Positions 1 through 7,553 of a stretch of DNA of 33,912 nt are shown one piece after another. Position 1 is the first letter of the stretch; each line of letters starts with the position of its first letter. Origin of the DNA: an uncultured Bacilli bacterium (GTDB taxonomy: Bacteria > Bacillota_I > Bacilli_A > RFN20 > CAG-449); assembly GCA_947632435.1 (NCBI GenBank), contig CANRPC010000018.1:1-33912 (forward strand), read 5' to 3'. The notes beneath the pieces are model-generated. The model was not told where the DNA came from and searched no databases. It saw only the letters and a list, made by a program, of their open reading frames with translations. The translations under genes were made by a program, and so were the position numbers.

Positions 1-28
1 TTAAGAGTAATATCTTTTTATTTCTCAT
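1..28 (-). CDS. Start of an unidentified gene, cut by the window edge
   Basis: An ATG at 28-26 (minus strand) opens a frame reading MRNKKILLL to the window edge. A GGAGG sequence lies 11 bases upstream (40-44), a rather long spacing, and a promoter with a cre-like operator lies further upstream (65-114). The basic-then-hydrophobic start resembles a signal peptide or lipoprotein leader, but nine residues are not enough to name a family. Given the operator and the neighbouring kduI, a sugar-uptake or polysaccharide-degrading protein is a fair guess, and only a guess. Confidence 0.4.
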
Positions 29-64
29 AAATTAATTTTCCTCCAATTCGAAAATATAAACGCA

Positions 65-79
65 ATGTAAGCGCTTTCT
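65..79 (-). promoter_or_regulatory. cre-like operator (CcpA/LacI family)
   Basis: The plus-strand bases ATGTAAGCGCTTTCT match the catabolite-responsive element consensus WTGNAANCGNWNNCW at every defined position. The site lies just downstream of the predicted start of transcription of the partial gene at 1-28, where a bound repressor would block initiation. The same core on the other strand, AGAAARCGCTTACATT, occurs in front of the PL6 lyase gene (17022-17036). Confidence 0.65.
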
Positions 80-85
80 AAAACC

Positions 86-114
86 ATATTATGTTAATTA
101 AACTCATAAAACAA
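86..114 (-). promoter_or_regulatory. Sigma-A-type promoter for the partial gene at the left edge
   Basis: On the minus strand, TTGTTT (114-109) and TAATAT (91-86) are separated by exactly 17 bases. Transcription would begin near base 80, directly at the cre-like site. A loose inverted repeat (108-116 with 154-162) overlaps the -35 side. Confidence 0.5.
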
Positions 115-172
115 CAATTTTTGTCATTATTAGCTATCATAAACTAAAGAAAATGTTGTTTTAAATTAAAAA

Positions 173-216
173 TCGGTTTAAATATTTAAATCCAAAATTA
201 AAATAAATTAAACCGA
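173..216 (-). terminator. Probable terminator downstream of kduI
   Basis: TCGGTTTAA (173-181) and TTAAACCGA (208-216) form a 9-bp stem. On the minus strand the stem is followed by TTTTTAATTT. The loop is long (26 bases) but the position, 17 bases after the kduI stop, fits a factor-independent terminator. Confidence 0.55.
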
Positions 217-232
217 GTAAAATTTGAGATAG

Positions 233-1063
233 TTATTTGAATGTTTTTAAATCACAAACATCCATGTCATCAAATGTTTGATTTTCTCCGCACATTCCCC
301 AAATAAAGGCATAACGTTTCGTAGCAAATCCACAATGAATTGACCATGAAGGTGAAATTACAGCTTGTTCATTTTTCATAACAATATGACGAGTTTCTTC
401 AGGTGTTCCCATAATATGGAATACACGATCATCATCACCTAAATCAAAATACATATAAACTTCCATTCTTCTTTCATGTGTATGACAAGGCCAAGTATTC
501 CATGAACTACCTTCTTCTAAAACAGTCATTCCCATTGATAACTGACATGATTTTAAAACTTCAGGATGAATATATTGATTAATTACACGTTTATTCATCG
601 ATTTTTCATCACCAAGAGGAACTTTTCTTGCTTTTTCAAAAGGAATATGTTTTGTTTCATAACTTACATGTGCTGGCGAAGAATTAATATAAAATTTTGC
701 TGGATTTTTACTGTCTTTAGAAGCAAAAACAACTTCTTTTACTCCCATTCCAACATATAATCCATCTTTTTCTTTCATTACATATTCTTTACCATCAAGA
801 GTAATAATTCCTTCACCACCAATATTGATGACACCTAATTCTCTTCTTTGTAAAAAATAATCAGCACGTAACTCATCTTGAGCTTGTAAAGTTAATTTTT
901 TATTAACTGGTTTCACACCACCTGCAATCATTCTATCTTGATGTGAATAAGTAAGTAAAATTTTATCATCTTCAAATACTTTTTCAATCAAATATTTTTC
1001 CCTTAATTCTTCAGTAGTGTAATATTTTGAATCATCAGGATGTGAACAATAACGAATATCCAT
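233..1063 (-). CDS. kduI: 5-dehydro-4-deoxy-D-glucuronate isomerase
   Basis: KduI converts 5-keto-4-deoxyuronate, the product of spontaneous ring opening of unsaturated uronates, into 3-deoxy-D-glycero-2,5-hexodiulosonate in the cytoplasm. This is a step in breakdown of pectin, and of glycosaminoglycan-type uronates. The 276-residue length is typical. The zinc ligands are visible as His194, His196, Glu201 and His243, each exactly two positions before the E. coli ligands (196, 198, 203, 245). AAGGAGAT lies just before the ATG. The gene follows the S26 peptidase gene by 41 bases on the same strand; no convincing separate promoter is seen, so it may be read from the tyrS transcript. No kduD, kdgK or kdgA lies in this window. 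Function is secure from the conserved family. Confidence 0.96.
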   Translation of the reverse strand: MDIRYCSHPDDSKYYTTEELREKYLIEKVFEDDKILLTYSHQDRMIAGGVKPVNKKLTLQAQDELRADYFLQRRELGVINIGGEGIITLDGKEYVMKEKDGLYVGMGVKEVVFASKDSKNPAKFYINSSPAHVSYETKHIPFEKARKVPLGDEKSMNKRVINQYIHPEVLKSCQLSMGMTVLEEGSSWNTWPCHTHERRMEVYMYFDLGDDDRVFHIMGTPEETRHIVMKNEQAVISPSWSIHCGFATKRYAFIWGMCGENQTFDDMDVCDLKTFK

Positions 1064-1104
1064 ATTTTTATCTCCTTATTAAATTATATAATTTTATTGT
1101 AATA

Positions 1105-1536
1105 CTATTTTTTAAAAAATACACGACGTAATTTCAAAATTACTTTTCTAATTAATAAACGATTCCAAATTAGTAAATAAAGATGGTATTTAAATCCTTT
1201 TAAATATTTTGTTTTTCCTTTTTTTTCATAAGAAATTACTTTAGCTATTATTTGATCCTTTGTTATACCATATTCTTTTTGTGTTTGATGATCACCAATT
1301 AGAACAAATGAATCTTTTTTCACTTTATAAATTCGATGTAAAACAAAAGCTTTATTAACTCGTCTATAAAGAATAACATCGTTTTTTTTATATTCCGAAA
1401 ATTTTTTTAAAGTAACATTATCACCATTGTAAATAAATGGTTCCATAGAATGTCCAAAAACATTTATTTTTACTTCTTGATTTGCTTCAATACCCTCTTT
1501 TATTAAAGGGTAAAGGTTTTCCATCGAACTAATCAT
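1105..1536 (-). CDS. S24/S26 signal-peptidase-like serine peptidase
   Basis: This 143-residue protein has the signal peptidase I-type motif GHSMEP with the candidate nucleophile Ser30, and VLHRI with His67 in the place of the second catalytic residue, as in the Ser-His (SipW/ER-like) branch. It lacks the usual N-terminal membrane anchor. Its C-terminus (about 112-143) is hydrophobic and strongly basic and may attach to the membrane. The ATG at 1536 overlaps the stop of the PqqD-like gene by 8 bases, which suggests translational coupling; a TTG at 1539 and an ATG at 1524 are alternatives, none with a strong binding site. By context (HPrK-like and PqqD-like partners) it probably processes a small peptide, but the substrate is unknown. 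Confidence 0.75.
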   Translation of the reverse strand: MISSMENLYPLIKEGIEANQEVKINVFGHSMEPFIYNGDNVTLKKFSEYKKNDVILYRRVNKAFVLHRIYKVKKDSFVLIGDHQTQKEYGITKDQIIAKVISYEKKGKTKYLKGFKYHLYLLIWNRLLIRKVILKLRRVFFKK

Positions 1537-1798
1537 CAATTAAAACTTTGCTTTCTTTTAATTTTATTATAAATTCATGTACATCTTTACTTGCTTCTTC
1601 TTTGGAAACATCGTAATTTGCTAATAAATAACTTACTAATTCTTCTTCATTTTTTCCAAGACTTAATTGTTCATATAATTCTAAACTTGTGGAATTTAAA
1701 TTTATGACACGTCTTAAATCAAGTGCATTCTGCCCAATAGGCATAAGAATAGAATCATTACCTATTTTTTTTAATTTCCATTTTCCTGATAATTTCAT
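1529..1798 (-). CDS. PqqD-family peptide-binding protein (RRE-like)
   Basis: This 89-residue protein resembles PqqD, the winged-helix chaperone that binds leader peptides of ribosomally made, modified peptides (RiPPs). Family-like features are the N-terminal strand segment around LMPIGQNALDLRRVINLN, the middle LYEQL, a long helix ending in YLLANYDVSKEEASKDVHEFI, and the final helix-strand LKESKVLIDD. The ATG at 1798 was chosen because GGGAG sits at proper distance; the open frame extends upstream into the kinase-like gene but has no better start. It follows that gene by one base and overlaps the peptidase gene. In lasso-peptide loci such proteins deliver the precursor to the modifying enzymes. 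No lasso cyclase or radical SAM enzyme is present here. Confidence 0.72.
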   Translation of the reverse strand: MKLSGKWKLKKIGNDSILMPIGQNALDLRRVINLNSTSLELYEQLSLGKNEEELVSYLLANYDVSKEEASKDVHEFIIKLKESKVLIDD

Positions 1799-1799
1799 T

Positions 1800-2627
1800 T
1801 TATTTTTCTCCCTCAATTGCATTTTTTATAAGGTCAACAGCCTCTTTATCAATTCTACAACCTAAAGAATAACAAGGTAATTCTAACAATGCATCAACTA
1901 TGTCATTCCATTTATCAAAATCATCTTCAGATAAAGGTGTAACAACTTGGGTCATAAGTTTTAAAAACGCTTCTCTTTTATCAAGTTTTTTTAAAACATT
2001 TTCTTTATTTTGATAAAGAAAAACTAAATGTGTTAAATTGACGATAATATTATTATCTAAATGATGTTTACCTGACCAAGGATTACCATAAAGATTTAAT
2101 TTGCCATCTTCTTTAACTATGTAATTTTTATCATCATTTATATAAACTATATCATAATATTTTTTCCAAAGGCGAGCATGTGTAGATTTTCCAGTTCCTG
2201 AAGGAGCGGTAAAAATAATTCCTTTATCCTTATAACTGATTGAACTTCCATGCATTAAAATGCATTCATAATTATTTTGTAAAAATCTTGTAACCGCGTA
2301 TTGCACTAAAAGAATTATCAAATAAAAATCATGTTCATCAACACTTGCAAAACGCATTGATTTTTCATCATAAATCAATTTTCCTTTATATAAAGAAGTT
2401 TCTTCATCTTTTTGATATTGTATTTCTTGATTATTTTTAATAAACAAATCGTAATATTTAGATTCAATTTTTCTTTCACCTTTATCTTCATCTTCTTCAT
2501 ATTTATCTTGATAGATGAATAAATCAACTTCACCATCTTCAACTAAATATGAGGAAAAGAATTTTAAATATTCTTCCTCATGTAAGAAATGAATTTCAAT
2601 AACCGATCTAACTAATTTTATCTTCAT
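1800..2627 (-). CDS. HPr-kinase-like protein of the RiPP-associated type
   Basis: This 275-residue protein carries a P-loop APSGTGKS (about residues 141-148) preceded by a conserved MHGSS, and followed by YINDD and a GNPWSGK segment. That is the layout of the HPrK/PEPCK-like kinases found with PqqD proteins and in lasso-peptide clusters, rather than of true HPr kinase/phosphorylase. The N-terminal half (1-100) is acidic and unrecognised. The ATG at 2627 was chosen because GAAGGT (2635-2640) lies 7 bases upstream; the longer TTG frame would overlap tyrS. It starts directly after the tyrS stop, so it is probably co-transcribed with tyrS. Likely role: ATP-dependent phosphorylation of a small peptide or protein. 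The substrate cannot be read from the sequence. Confidence 0.75.
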   Translation of the reverse strand: MKIKLVRSVIEIHFLHEEEYLKFFSSYLVEDGEVDLFIYQDKYEEDEDKGERKIESKYYDLFIKNNQEIQYQKDEETSLYKGKLIYDEKSMRFASVDEHDFYLIILLVQYAVTRFLQNNYECILMHGSSISYKDKGIIFTAPSGTGKSTHARLWKKYYDIVYINDDKNYIVKEDGKLNLYGNPWSGKHHLDNNIIVNLTHLVFLYQNKENVLKKLDKREAFLKLMTQVVTPLSEDDFDKWNDIVDALLELPCYSLGCRIDKEAVDLIKNAIEGEK

Positions 2628-2628
2628 A

Positions 2629-3867
2629 TTAATTACCTTCAAAAGAAACTAAAGCGTATTTTTTCTTACCTCGTCTTAACACAATATAACGAGATTCAAT
2701 TGCAAGAGAAGAATCCAATATTAAATTAATATCATTAACTTTATTATCATTTAAATAAATTCCACCATTTAAAATAAATTCTCTTGCTTCACGTTTTGAA
2801 GAAGCAAGTTCTAATTCTAATAAAGTATCAATTAAAGACTTACCACCTTTGCAACATTTTAAATCTTTAAATCCCATAGCAATCTCATCCGCGCTTAATG
2901 AAGAAATAGAATTGTTAAATAATGCTTCAGAAATTTTAATTGCTTGTTCACAACAATTTTTACCATGTACAAATGTTGTAACTTCTTTAGCTAGAATTTT
3001 TTGCGCTAAACGTTTCTCTTTTTCTTGATTAAATTGATCTTCAATATTTTTAATTTCATCTAAAGAAAGAAATGTAAACTGTTTTAATCTTTTAATTACA
3101 TCTTCATCAGGAGTATTTATCCAAAATTGATAAAATTCATAAGGAGTTGTACGATTTTTATCAAGCCAAATGGATTTTCCATCTTCTGATTTTCCAAATT
3201 TTGTTCCATCACTTTTTAAAATTAAAGGTATAGTAAATGCCAAAACTTTTGCATCTTGACCTAATTTATGATGTATTAAGTCAGTTCCAGAAGTCATATT
3301 TCCCCATTGATCTTGACCACCGATTTGCATTTGACAATTATAATCTTTGTAAAGAATATACCAGTCCATTGCTTGCAATATTTGATATGAAAATTCAGTA
3401 TATGATATACCCTTTTCAAGACGTGATTTAACAGTATCTTTATTAATCATATAATTTACATTAAATTCTTTTCCATAAAATCTTAAAAAGTCAATTAAGG
3501 ATAAAGATGAAGTCCATGAATAATTATTGACAATATTATCAAAAGAAAATATTTCTTTAACTTGAGATGTTAAACAAGTTACATTATTTTGAACTTCTTC
3601 AAGTGCAAGCATTTTTCTTTCTCCTTGCATTTTTGGATCACCAATTAATCCCGTAGCTCCACCTATAAGAAGAATAGGTTTATGTCCATGATCTTGAAGT
3701 CTTTTAGCTACTAAATAAGTTACAAGATGCCCAACATGTAAGGAATTACCTGTAGGATCACATCCTAAATAAAATGTTACTTTGTTATTTTCTAGATAAG
3801 TTTCAATATTTTCATCAGTTGTATCAAAAAATAACTCGCGTTGTTTTAATTCTTCAATTAATGTCAT
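2629..3867 (-). CDS. tyrS: Tyrosyl-tRNA synthetase
   Basis: TyrRS joins tyrosine to tRNA-Tyr using ATP. The 412-residue protein has the class I signatures HVGH (44-47) and KFGKS (223-227), the tyrosine-pocket segment QIGGQDQWGN (181-190), and a C-terminal S4-type RNA-binding domain (about 345-405, SSKREAREFILNGGIYLN). The ATG has AGGAG upstream. It appears to be the first gene of a transcript running into the HPrK-like/PqqD/S26 cassette. No T-box leader was found upstream, although T-boxes are frequent in front of tyrS in Gram-positive bacteria. Confidence 0.97.
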   Translation of the reverse strand: MTLIEELKQRELFFDTTDENIETYLENNKVTFYLGCDPTGNSLHVGHLVTYLVAKRLQDHGHKPILLIGGATGLIGDPKMQGERKMLALEEVQNNVTCLTSQVKEIFSFDNIVNNYSWTSSLSLIDFLRFYGKEFNVNYMINKDTVKSRLEKGISYTEFSYQILQAMDWYILYKDYNCQMQIGGQDQWGNMTSGTDLIHHKLGQDAKVLAFTIPLILKSDGTKFGKSEDGKSIWLDKNRTTPYEFYQFWINTPDEDVIKRLKQFTFLSLDEIKNIEDQFNQEKEKRLAQKILAKEVTTFVHGKNCCEQAIKISEALFNNSISSLSADEIAMGFKDLKCCKGGKSLIDTLLELELASSKREAREFILNGGIYLNDNKVNDINLILDSSLAIESRYIVLRRGKKKYALVSFEGN

Positions 3868-4221
3868 AATAGTAAGTCTCCTAAGAGATAAATAAATATT
3901 TATCTAAATAACATAATCATTCTATATGAAGAGTATTAAAAAAACAAGAAAGTTTATCTTTATAGATAATTAAATAGCCAATTAATTATCTAATTTTTTA
4001 ACATCTATAAATTATCATTTTTTGATTTTTTAAGAAAGTTTTCCATAATATTCACCATGTCCATAAAAACTCATTTCTTTTTTAATTAATAGTTTTTTTC
4101 TTCAAAAAAATTTAATATATTGGGTACAAAATAGGTGCATTTATGATAAAAAATGCTTATTTAGAATTTTTTTAATCAATTTATAGTAAACAATCTACTT
4201 TTACAATTTGATATTTTTAAA
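3868..4221. other. Gene-free leader and upstream region of tyrS
   Basis: About 350 bases without a credible gene on either strand. It holds two AT-rich hairpins: 3886-3893 with 3898-3905 (AGATAAAT stem) and 3963-3972 with 3983-3992 (TAGATAATTA stem). I looked for a T-box core (AGGGTGGNACCGCG on the minus strand) and did not see it. The promoter of tyrS must lie here, but no pair of hexamers stands out clearly. Confidence 0.5.
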
Positions 4222-4251
4222 AAATGTGTAAATCAATCGACTTACACATTT
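4222..4251 (-). terminator. Terminator after radC
   Basis: AAATGTGTAA (4222-4231) and TTACACATTT (4242-4251) make a perfect 10-bp stem with a 10-base loop. The minus strand continues with a run of T. It lies 7 bases after the radC stop and closes the VanZ-PL1-peptide-radC block. Confidence 0.8.
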
Positions 4252-4258
4252 ATAAACT

Positions 4259-4954
4259 CTAAGCAATAAAATTATTTAAGTAATATTTGTTCTCATTACA
4301 CGAATAACTTTCATCAATACCTAAAATTAAAGAATCAATAAGATCAATAGAACATGTTCCAAGAAATAAAGTTAATGTTTTAAAAGTTTCAATATCATCT
4401 TTTGAAGGCTCAACATTATTTGATGGATGATTATGAGCTATTATGACTCTATTAGCCCCTGCTTTAAAAACTTCTCTTATAATATCAGATGGAGAAATTT
4501 GAAGACTATTTTTATTTCCTTTATATAAAGTATCAATTCTAATAAGTTCAAAATTACTTTTTAAATAAATTAGCAAAAAGTTTTCTTGTAAAAGATTAAT
4601 AGTTTTTGGCAAAAGTAAATCTAATGCATCTTGAACTGATTTAATATATGTTTTTTTCCCTTTTAATTCTTTTTCATATCTTCTCAGCAATTGAAAAGAC
4701 GCAAGTATTCTTATTGCTTTTGCATCACTAATACCTTTAATCTTTTTTAAATCTAATAAAGAAATATTAGCAAGTCCCTTAATGGAATCAAAGTGTTTTA
4801 AAAGTTCATATGCGATATCTAAAGCAGAAAAGCCTTTATTTCCTGAAGAAATAATAATTGCCAATAGTTCAGCATTGCTTAAAGAATCAATTCCTTTAAT
4901 ATTTGCTTTTTCACGTGGCCTTTCATTAAGAGGTAAATCTTTAATTTTAGTCAT
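4259..4954 (-). CDS. radC: RadC-family (UPF0758) JAB-domain protein
   Basis: This 231-residue protein has an N-terminal helix-hairpin-helix region (about 20-85, with LKKIKGISDAKA) and a C-terminal JAB/MPN metalloprotease-like domain with the motif HNHPSNNVEPSKDD, the HxH-S-D metal-binding set. RadC proteins are widespread; their exact role is unsettled and the old DNA-repair label rests on weak evidence. The ATG at 4954 starts the conserved N-terminus MTKIKDLPLNERPREK. The frame is open further upstream but would run through the small peptide gene. The start lies inside the end of that gene (8-base overlap), and only a weak GGTGG precedes it, so radC translation may depend on translation of the peptide. 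Confidence 0.9.
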   Translation of the reverse strand: MTKIKDLPLNERPREKANIKGIDSLSNAELLAIIISSGNKGFSALDIAYELLKHFDSIKGLANISLLDLKKIKGISDAKAIRILASFQLLRRYEKELKGKKTYIKSVQDALDLLLPKTINLLQENFLLIYLKSNFELIRIDTLYKGNKNSLQISPSDIIREVFKAGANRVIIAHNHPSNNVEPSKDDIETFKTLTLFLGTCSIDLIDSLILGIDESYSCNENKYYLNNFIA

Positions 4955-5129
4955 CCCATGTAAATTTAAAACCACCAGGTATTGTCGCAGTACCTTCTCG
5001 CGACATAAATAAACGATATACAATTACTGCGACAATTGCCGTTGCTAAAACCGCCATTACTACAGCAATAGTAATTATCTCACCTCCTTTTGTAGACTTC
5101 ATTTCCACATCAGTTAATTCACGAAACAT
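4947..5129 (-). CDS. Small double-glycine-leader peptide, bacteriocin/RiPP-precursor-like
   Basis: This 60-residue peptide begins MFRELTDVEMKSTKGG, which fits the double-glycine leader pattern of class II bacteriocins and related exported peptides (ELTDxEM...KGG). A hydrophobic stretch follows (IITIAVVMAVLATAIVAVIV, about 18-37), then a basic segment and the tail GTATIPGGFKFTWDD. A very strong AAAGGAGG (5139-5146) precedes the ATG, which supports real translation. If cut after Gly-Gly the product would be 44 residues with one membrane helix. No C39 peptidase-transporter or immunity gene is visible. The gene overlaps radC, and its ribosome binding site lies in the terminator hairpin of the lyase gene. 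It could be a bacteriocin, a signalling peptide or the substrate of the HPrK-like/PqqD/S26 cassette 2.3 kb downstream. Confidence 0.65.
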   Translation of the reverse strand: MFRELTDVEMKSTKGGEIITIAVVMAVLATAIVAVIVYRLFMSREGTATIPGGFKFTWDD

Positions 5130-5130
5130 A

Positions 5131-5172
5131 TAAAAAAACCTCCTTTCAATAATACAATTAGAGGTTTTTTTA
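5131..5172 (-). terminator. Terminator hairpin that also covers the peptide gene's ribosome binding site
   Basis: Bases 5131-5142 and 5161-5172 are perfectly complementary over 12 bp around an 18-base loop. On the minus strand the 3' arm is GAGGTTTTTTTA, which has the form of a factor-independent terminator 18 bases after the lyase stop. The same arm contains four of the five bases of the GGAGG used by the peptide gene, whose ATG follows at once. The structure can therefore end transcription and hide the ribosome binding site of any read-through RNA. Confidence 0.75.
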
Positions 5173-5190
5173 ATTTTTAAGAATTATTTT

Positions 5191-6894
5191 TTAATATTTT
5201 GTTTTTAATAAATCATCTTGTAATATTTTGTTAATTCCTACTTTAAATGTTCCTTCTTTTAAAGATAGTTCTAGATCTTCAACATCTATTAATTCAGGAA
5301 CAAAAGGTGCATTACCATCTTTAGTGTGCCAAGAAAAATAATCAGTTGATAAAGTCGAACTAGAAGATGTAAATGGATTATTTATATCACTAGATCCTTT
5401 TATTTCACTGCTAGAAGAATTTTTTTGATAAATGCAATTTGTTATGTTATATCCACCTTTTACTTTATCGCCTGAAGAACTATCGTTATTTTTTAAAAAT
5501 GATTCAATTCCTCGATATATCGAATTTTCTAATTTTATACTTCCTCCATTACCGCATAAAATACCTTGACTAACTAAAGCAGATTTAAAATTACTATCGG
5601 AAAATTTACCACCTTTATTTATTAATTTAGACCTATAATCATAATAATTTAATGAATCAGCGACACAATTATAAAGATAGGCATTACCACCTCTTAATTT
5701 AGGAATCCGATCTTCAAAATTTAAAAAACGACAAAAATTAAATGAAACATTCAAAGATAAATTGTAATCATATTCAACGTTTCCATCACCTGAATCACCA
5801 AGCAAAAAGCCTTTTTTCTGAGGTAATGCTGTACCATATAATATTTCTTCAAAAGTACAACCTTTATCTCTTAATTTTTTATAAAGTAAATTTTTTTGTT
5901 CACCATGAAGATAATCTTCTTCAATAGATGACATCATTTTATAAATGTATCCATCTTTATCATCTTCTCCAGCATGAAAATCGCAATATGAAATGTGCAA
6001 TCCATTTTCTCCTGTGGCGCCATAAGGAGCTCTGAAAGCAGTTGATGAATTATTATATATAGTATTAGAATAATCTATTTGTCCATCATAAGATTTTCCA
6101 AATGAGCAATGATCAATCCATATATATTCACAAAATGAAATTTTAAAATATGCCCAACCAAAATAATCATAATCTCCGATTTTCGATGAATTAGTTGTAG
6201 ATGTATCTTCCCATTGCCATAATTCATCAAATGCTAAATTTCTTATTACAACATTTGTATCACTTGTTAATTTAAAGCCGCAATGGGTTAATTTAGAGCC
6301 ATTTTTAGAAAATATTAATAAGTTTGATGTATTTTCTATTTTGATTTGTGATACACCATAAGTATCAACAAATGGATCAATATATAAATATGGTCTAAGA
6401 CTTTCACTTTTACTTGCAAAATCAGTAACGATAGAAACATCACAATTTTCTTTAATTAAAGTTTTATATCCTAATTCTAAATCATTTTCAATTTCAATTA
6501 CATGAACTGAACCTTCTTTATTTAAGACTTGATCTATTTGACCAGTTGATTCATTATAAGAAGAAGTATAATCGTATTTTGCCAATATTAAAGCATCTAA
6601 AAATTCTTTAGCGGTTTTAACTTTAACATAAGAAGAAGTATTTTCATATTGAGTAAAATCAATTAACTTATCTTTAACATAACCACCAGCAGATAAAAGA
6701 TTTTTTTCTTTATCGTTTGAAGTATTATCACTTATAAAAGTAGATGCCGATGAAGTATTGGTATTTGAATTAGTAACTGAATTAAATGTAGATTCAGTAA
6801 CTGAAGTATTATTACTTTTAATGCTACTAGATGAATTAGAAGAACAACTAGCTAATAATATAAGGGGAAATAGTAAATATTTTGTTTGTTTCAT
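5191..6894 (-). CDS. Secreted PL1-family pectate-lyase-like lipoprotein
   Basis: This 567-residue protein starts with a lipoprotein signal ending in LLASC, followed by a Ser/Asn/Thr-rich spacer (about 18-65). The body is a right-handed beta-helix of pectate lyase family 1. Visible signatures are IWIDHCSFGKSYDGQIDY, matching the WIDH...DGxxD motif of the calcium site, and EDRIPKLRGGNAYLYN, matching RxPxxRxGxxHxYN, where the first Arg (about 396) corresponds to the catalytic arginine. It would cleave alpha-1,4-galacturonan or a related uronan by beta-elimination on the outer face of the membrane. AAAGGAAAG precedes the ATG. It lies 24 bases after the VanZ-like gene, so the two are probably co-transcribed. 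The exact substrate is unproven. Confidence 0.85.
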   Translation of the reverse strand: MKQTKYLLFPLILLASCSSNSSSSIKSNNTSVTESTFNSVTNSNTNTSSASTFISDNTSNDKEKNLLSAGGYVKDKLIDFTQYENTSSYVKVKTAKEFLDALILAKYDYTSSYNESTGQIDQVLNKEGSVHVIEIENDLELGYKTLIKENCDVSIVTDFASKSESLRPYLYIDPFVDTYGVSQIKIENTSNLLIFSKNGSKLTHCGFKLTSDTNVVIRNLAFDELWQWEDTSTTNSSKIGDYDYFGWAYFKISFCEYIWIDHCSFGKSYDGQIDYSNTIYNNSSTAFRAPYGATGENGLHISYCDFHAGEDDKDGYIYKMMSSIEEDYLHGEQKNLLYKKLRDKGCTFEEILYGTALPQKKGFLLGDSGDGNVEYDYNLSLNVSFNFCRFLNFEDRIPKLRGGNAYLYNCVADSLNYYDYRSKLINKGGKFSDSNFKSALVSQGILCGNGGSIKLENSIYRGIESFLKNNDSSSGDKVKGGYNITNCIYQKNSSSSEIKGSSDINNPFTSSSSTLSTDYFSWHTKDGNAPFVPELIDVEDLELSLKEGTFKVGINKILQDDLLKTKY

Positions 6895-6918
6895 ATATCT
6901 TTCCTTTTAAAAATTAAT

Positions 6919-7419
6919 TTATTTATTTTCTTTTTTCTTTAAAAGCCTTTGATCTATTATAAAGATAATTACGAAAACCACAATACATAATAAATAACCC
7001 GATGAATCAATTAATACATCTTGAAAACGTGGGCCTCTTTCTTGAGGAATTAGTTGAACTAATTCACTTAAAATTGCAGTAAAAAGACCTATACCAAATG
7101 AAGAAATTAACATAATATGCTTTTTTAATTTAGTTTGAACAAATGTCATATTAACCGACAAAGCAAAGCCAAAGAATAAACCAAAATGACCAAATAATTT
7201 TCTAATAAAACCTTTAAATGTATTAGTATCGTAATAAGGAGTCGTTGCATTTTCTCCATCAACAATACTAGATGGAGGTAAAATAGGTTTTAAAGCATCA
7301 GTAAATTCTGATGATTGAACTCCAGATTTTTTACCATCAGTAAGGCTTAGTAAAATAATTACTATAAAGATCATAATTGAAAGGCTTAAAAATAAAGCAA
7401 ATAATTTCTTGTTCTTCAT
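6919..7419 (-). CDS. VanZ-family membrane protein
   Basis: This 166-residue protein has an N-terminal membrane helix (about 5-25), an extracellular segment, and a block of helices with VanZ family motifs: RKLFGHFGLFFGFA, ELVQLIPQERGPRFQDVLIDSSGYLLC, and a final membrane helix. VanZ confers low-level teicoplanin resistance in enterococci; most chromosomal homologues have no defined role. The ATG at 7419 is preferred over an upstream TTG at 7434, although neither has a good ribosome binding site. It stands first in the block running through the PL1 lyase, the small peptide and radC. Confidence 0.8.
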   Translation of the reverse strand: MKNKKLFALFLSLSIMIFIVIILLSLTDGKKSGVQSSEFTDALKPILPPSSIVDGENATTPYYDTNTFKGFIRKLFGHFGLFFGFALSVNMTFVQTKLKKHIMLISSFGIGLFTAILSELVQLIPQERGPRFQDVLIDSSGYLLCIVVFVIIFIIDQRLLKKKENK

Positions 7420-7511
7420 AAGAAAAATATACAATAAATAATAGTAAAATTAAATATTTTTAGATTACTTTTTTGTTTTAACAAAAAATTTTTATCGTTT
7501 TATAAAATGAA

Positions 7512-7547
7512 AAAAAGAATGCTAATTTAATAATTAACACCCTTTTT
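7512..7547 (-). terminator. Terminator after the SPFH-RHH pair
   Basis: Bases 7512-7527 and 7532-7547 pair over 16 positions (with G-U pairs) around a 4-base loop. The minus strand then runs into seven T residues. It lies 7 bases after the RHH stop. Confidence 0.75.
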
Positions 7548-7553
7548 AAATAT

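Noticed and set aside
1-7419. Reading kduI, the PL1 lyase and neighbours as a full pectin-utilisation locus
   Set aside because: tyrS, radC and the peptidase cassette intervene, and no transporter, kduD, kdgK or kdgA is visible; the link is thematic only.
7469-7488. Perfect TTTTTTGTT/AACAAAAAA inverted repeat upstream of the VanZ-like gene
   Set aside because: The stem is nearly all A-T with a two-base loop and no following T run in either direction; the stronger hairpin at 7512-7547 accounts for termination.
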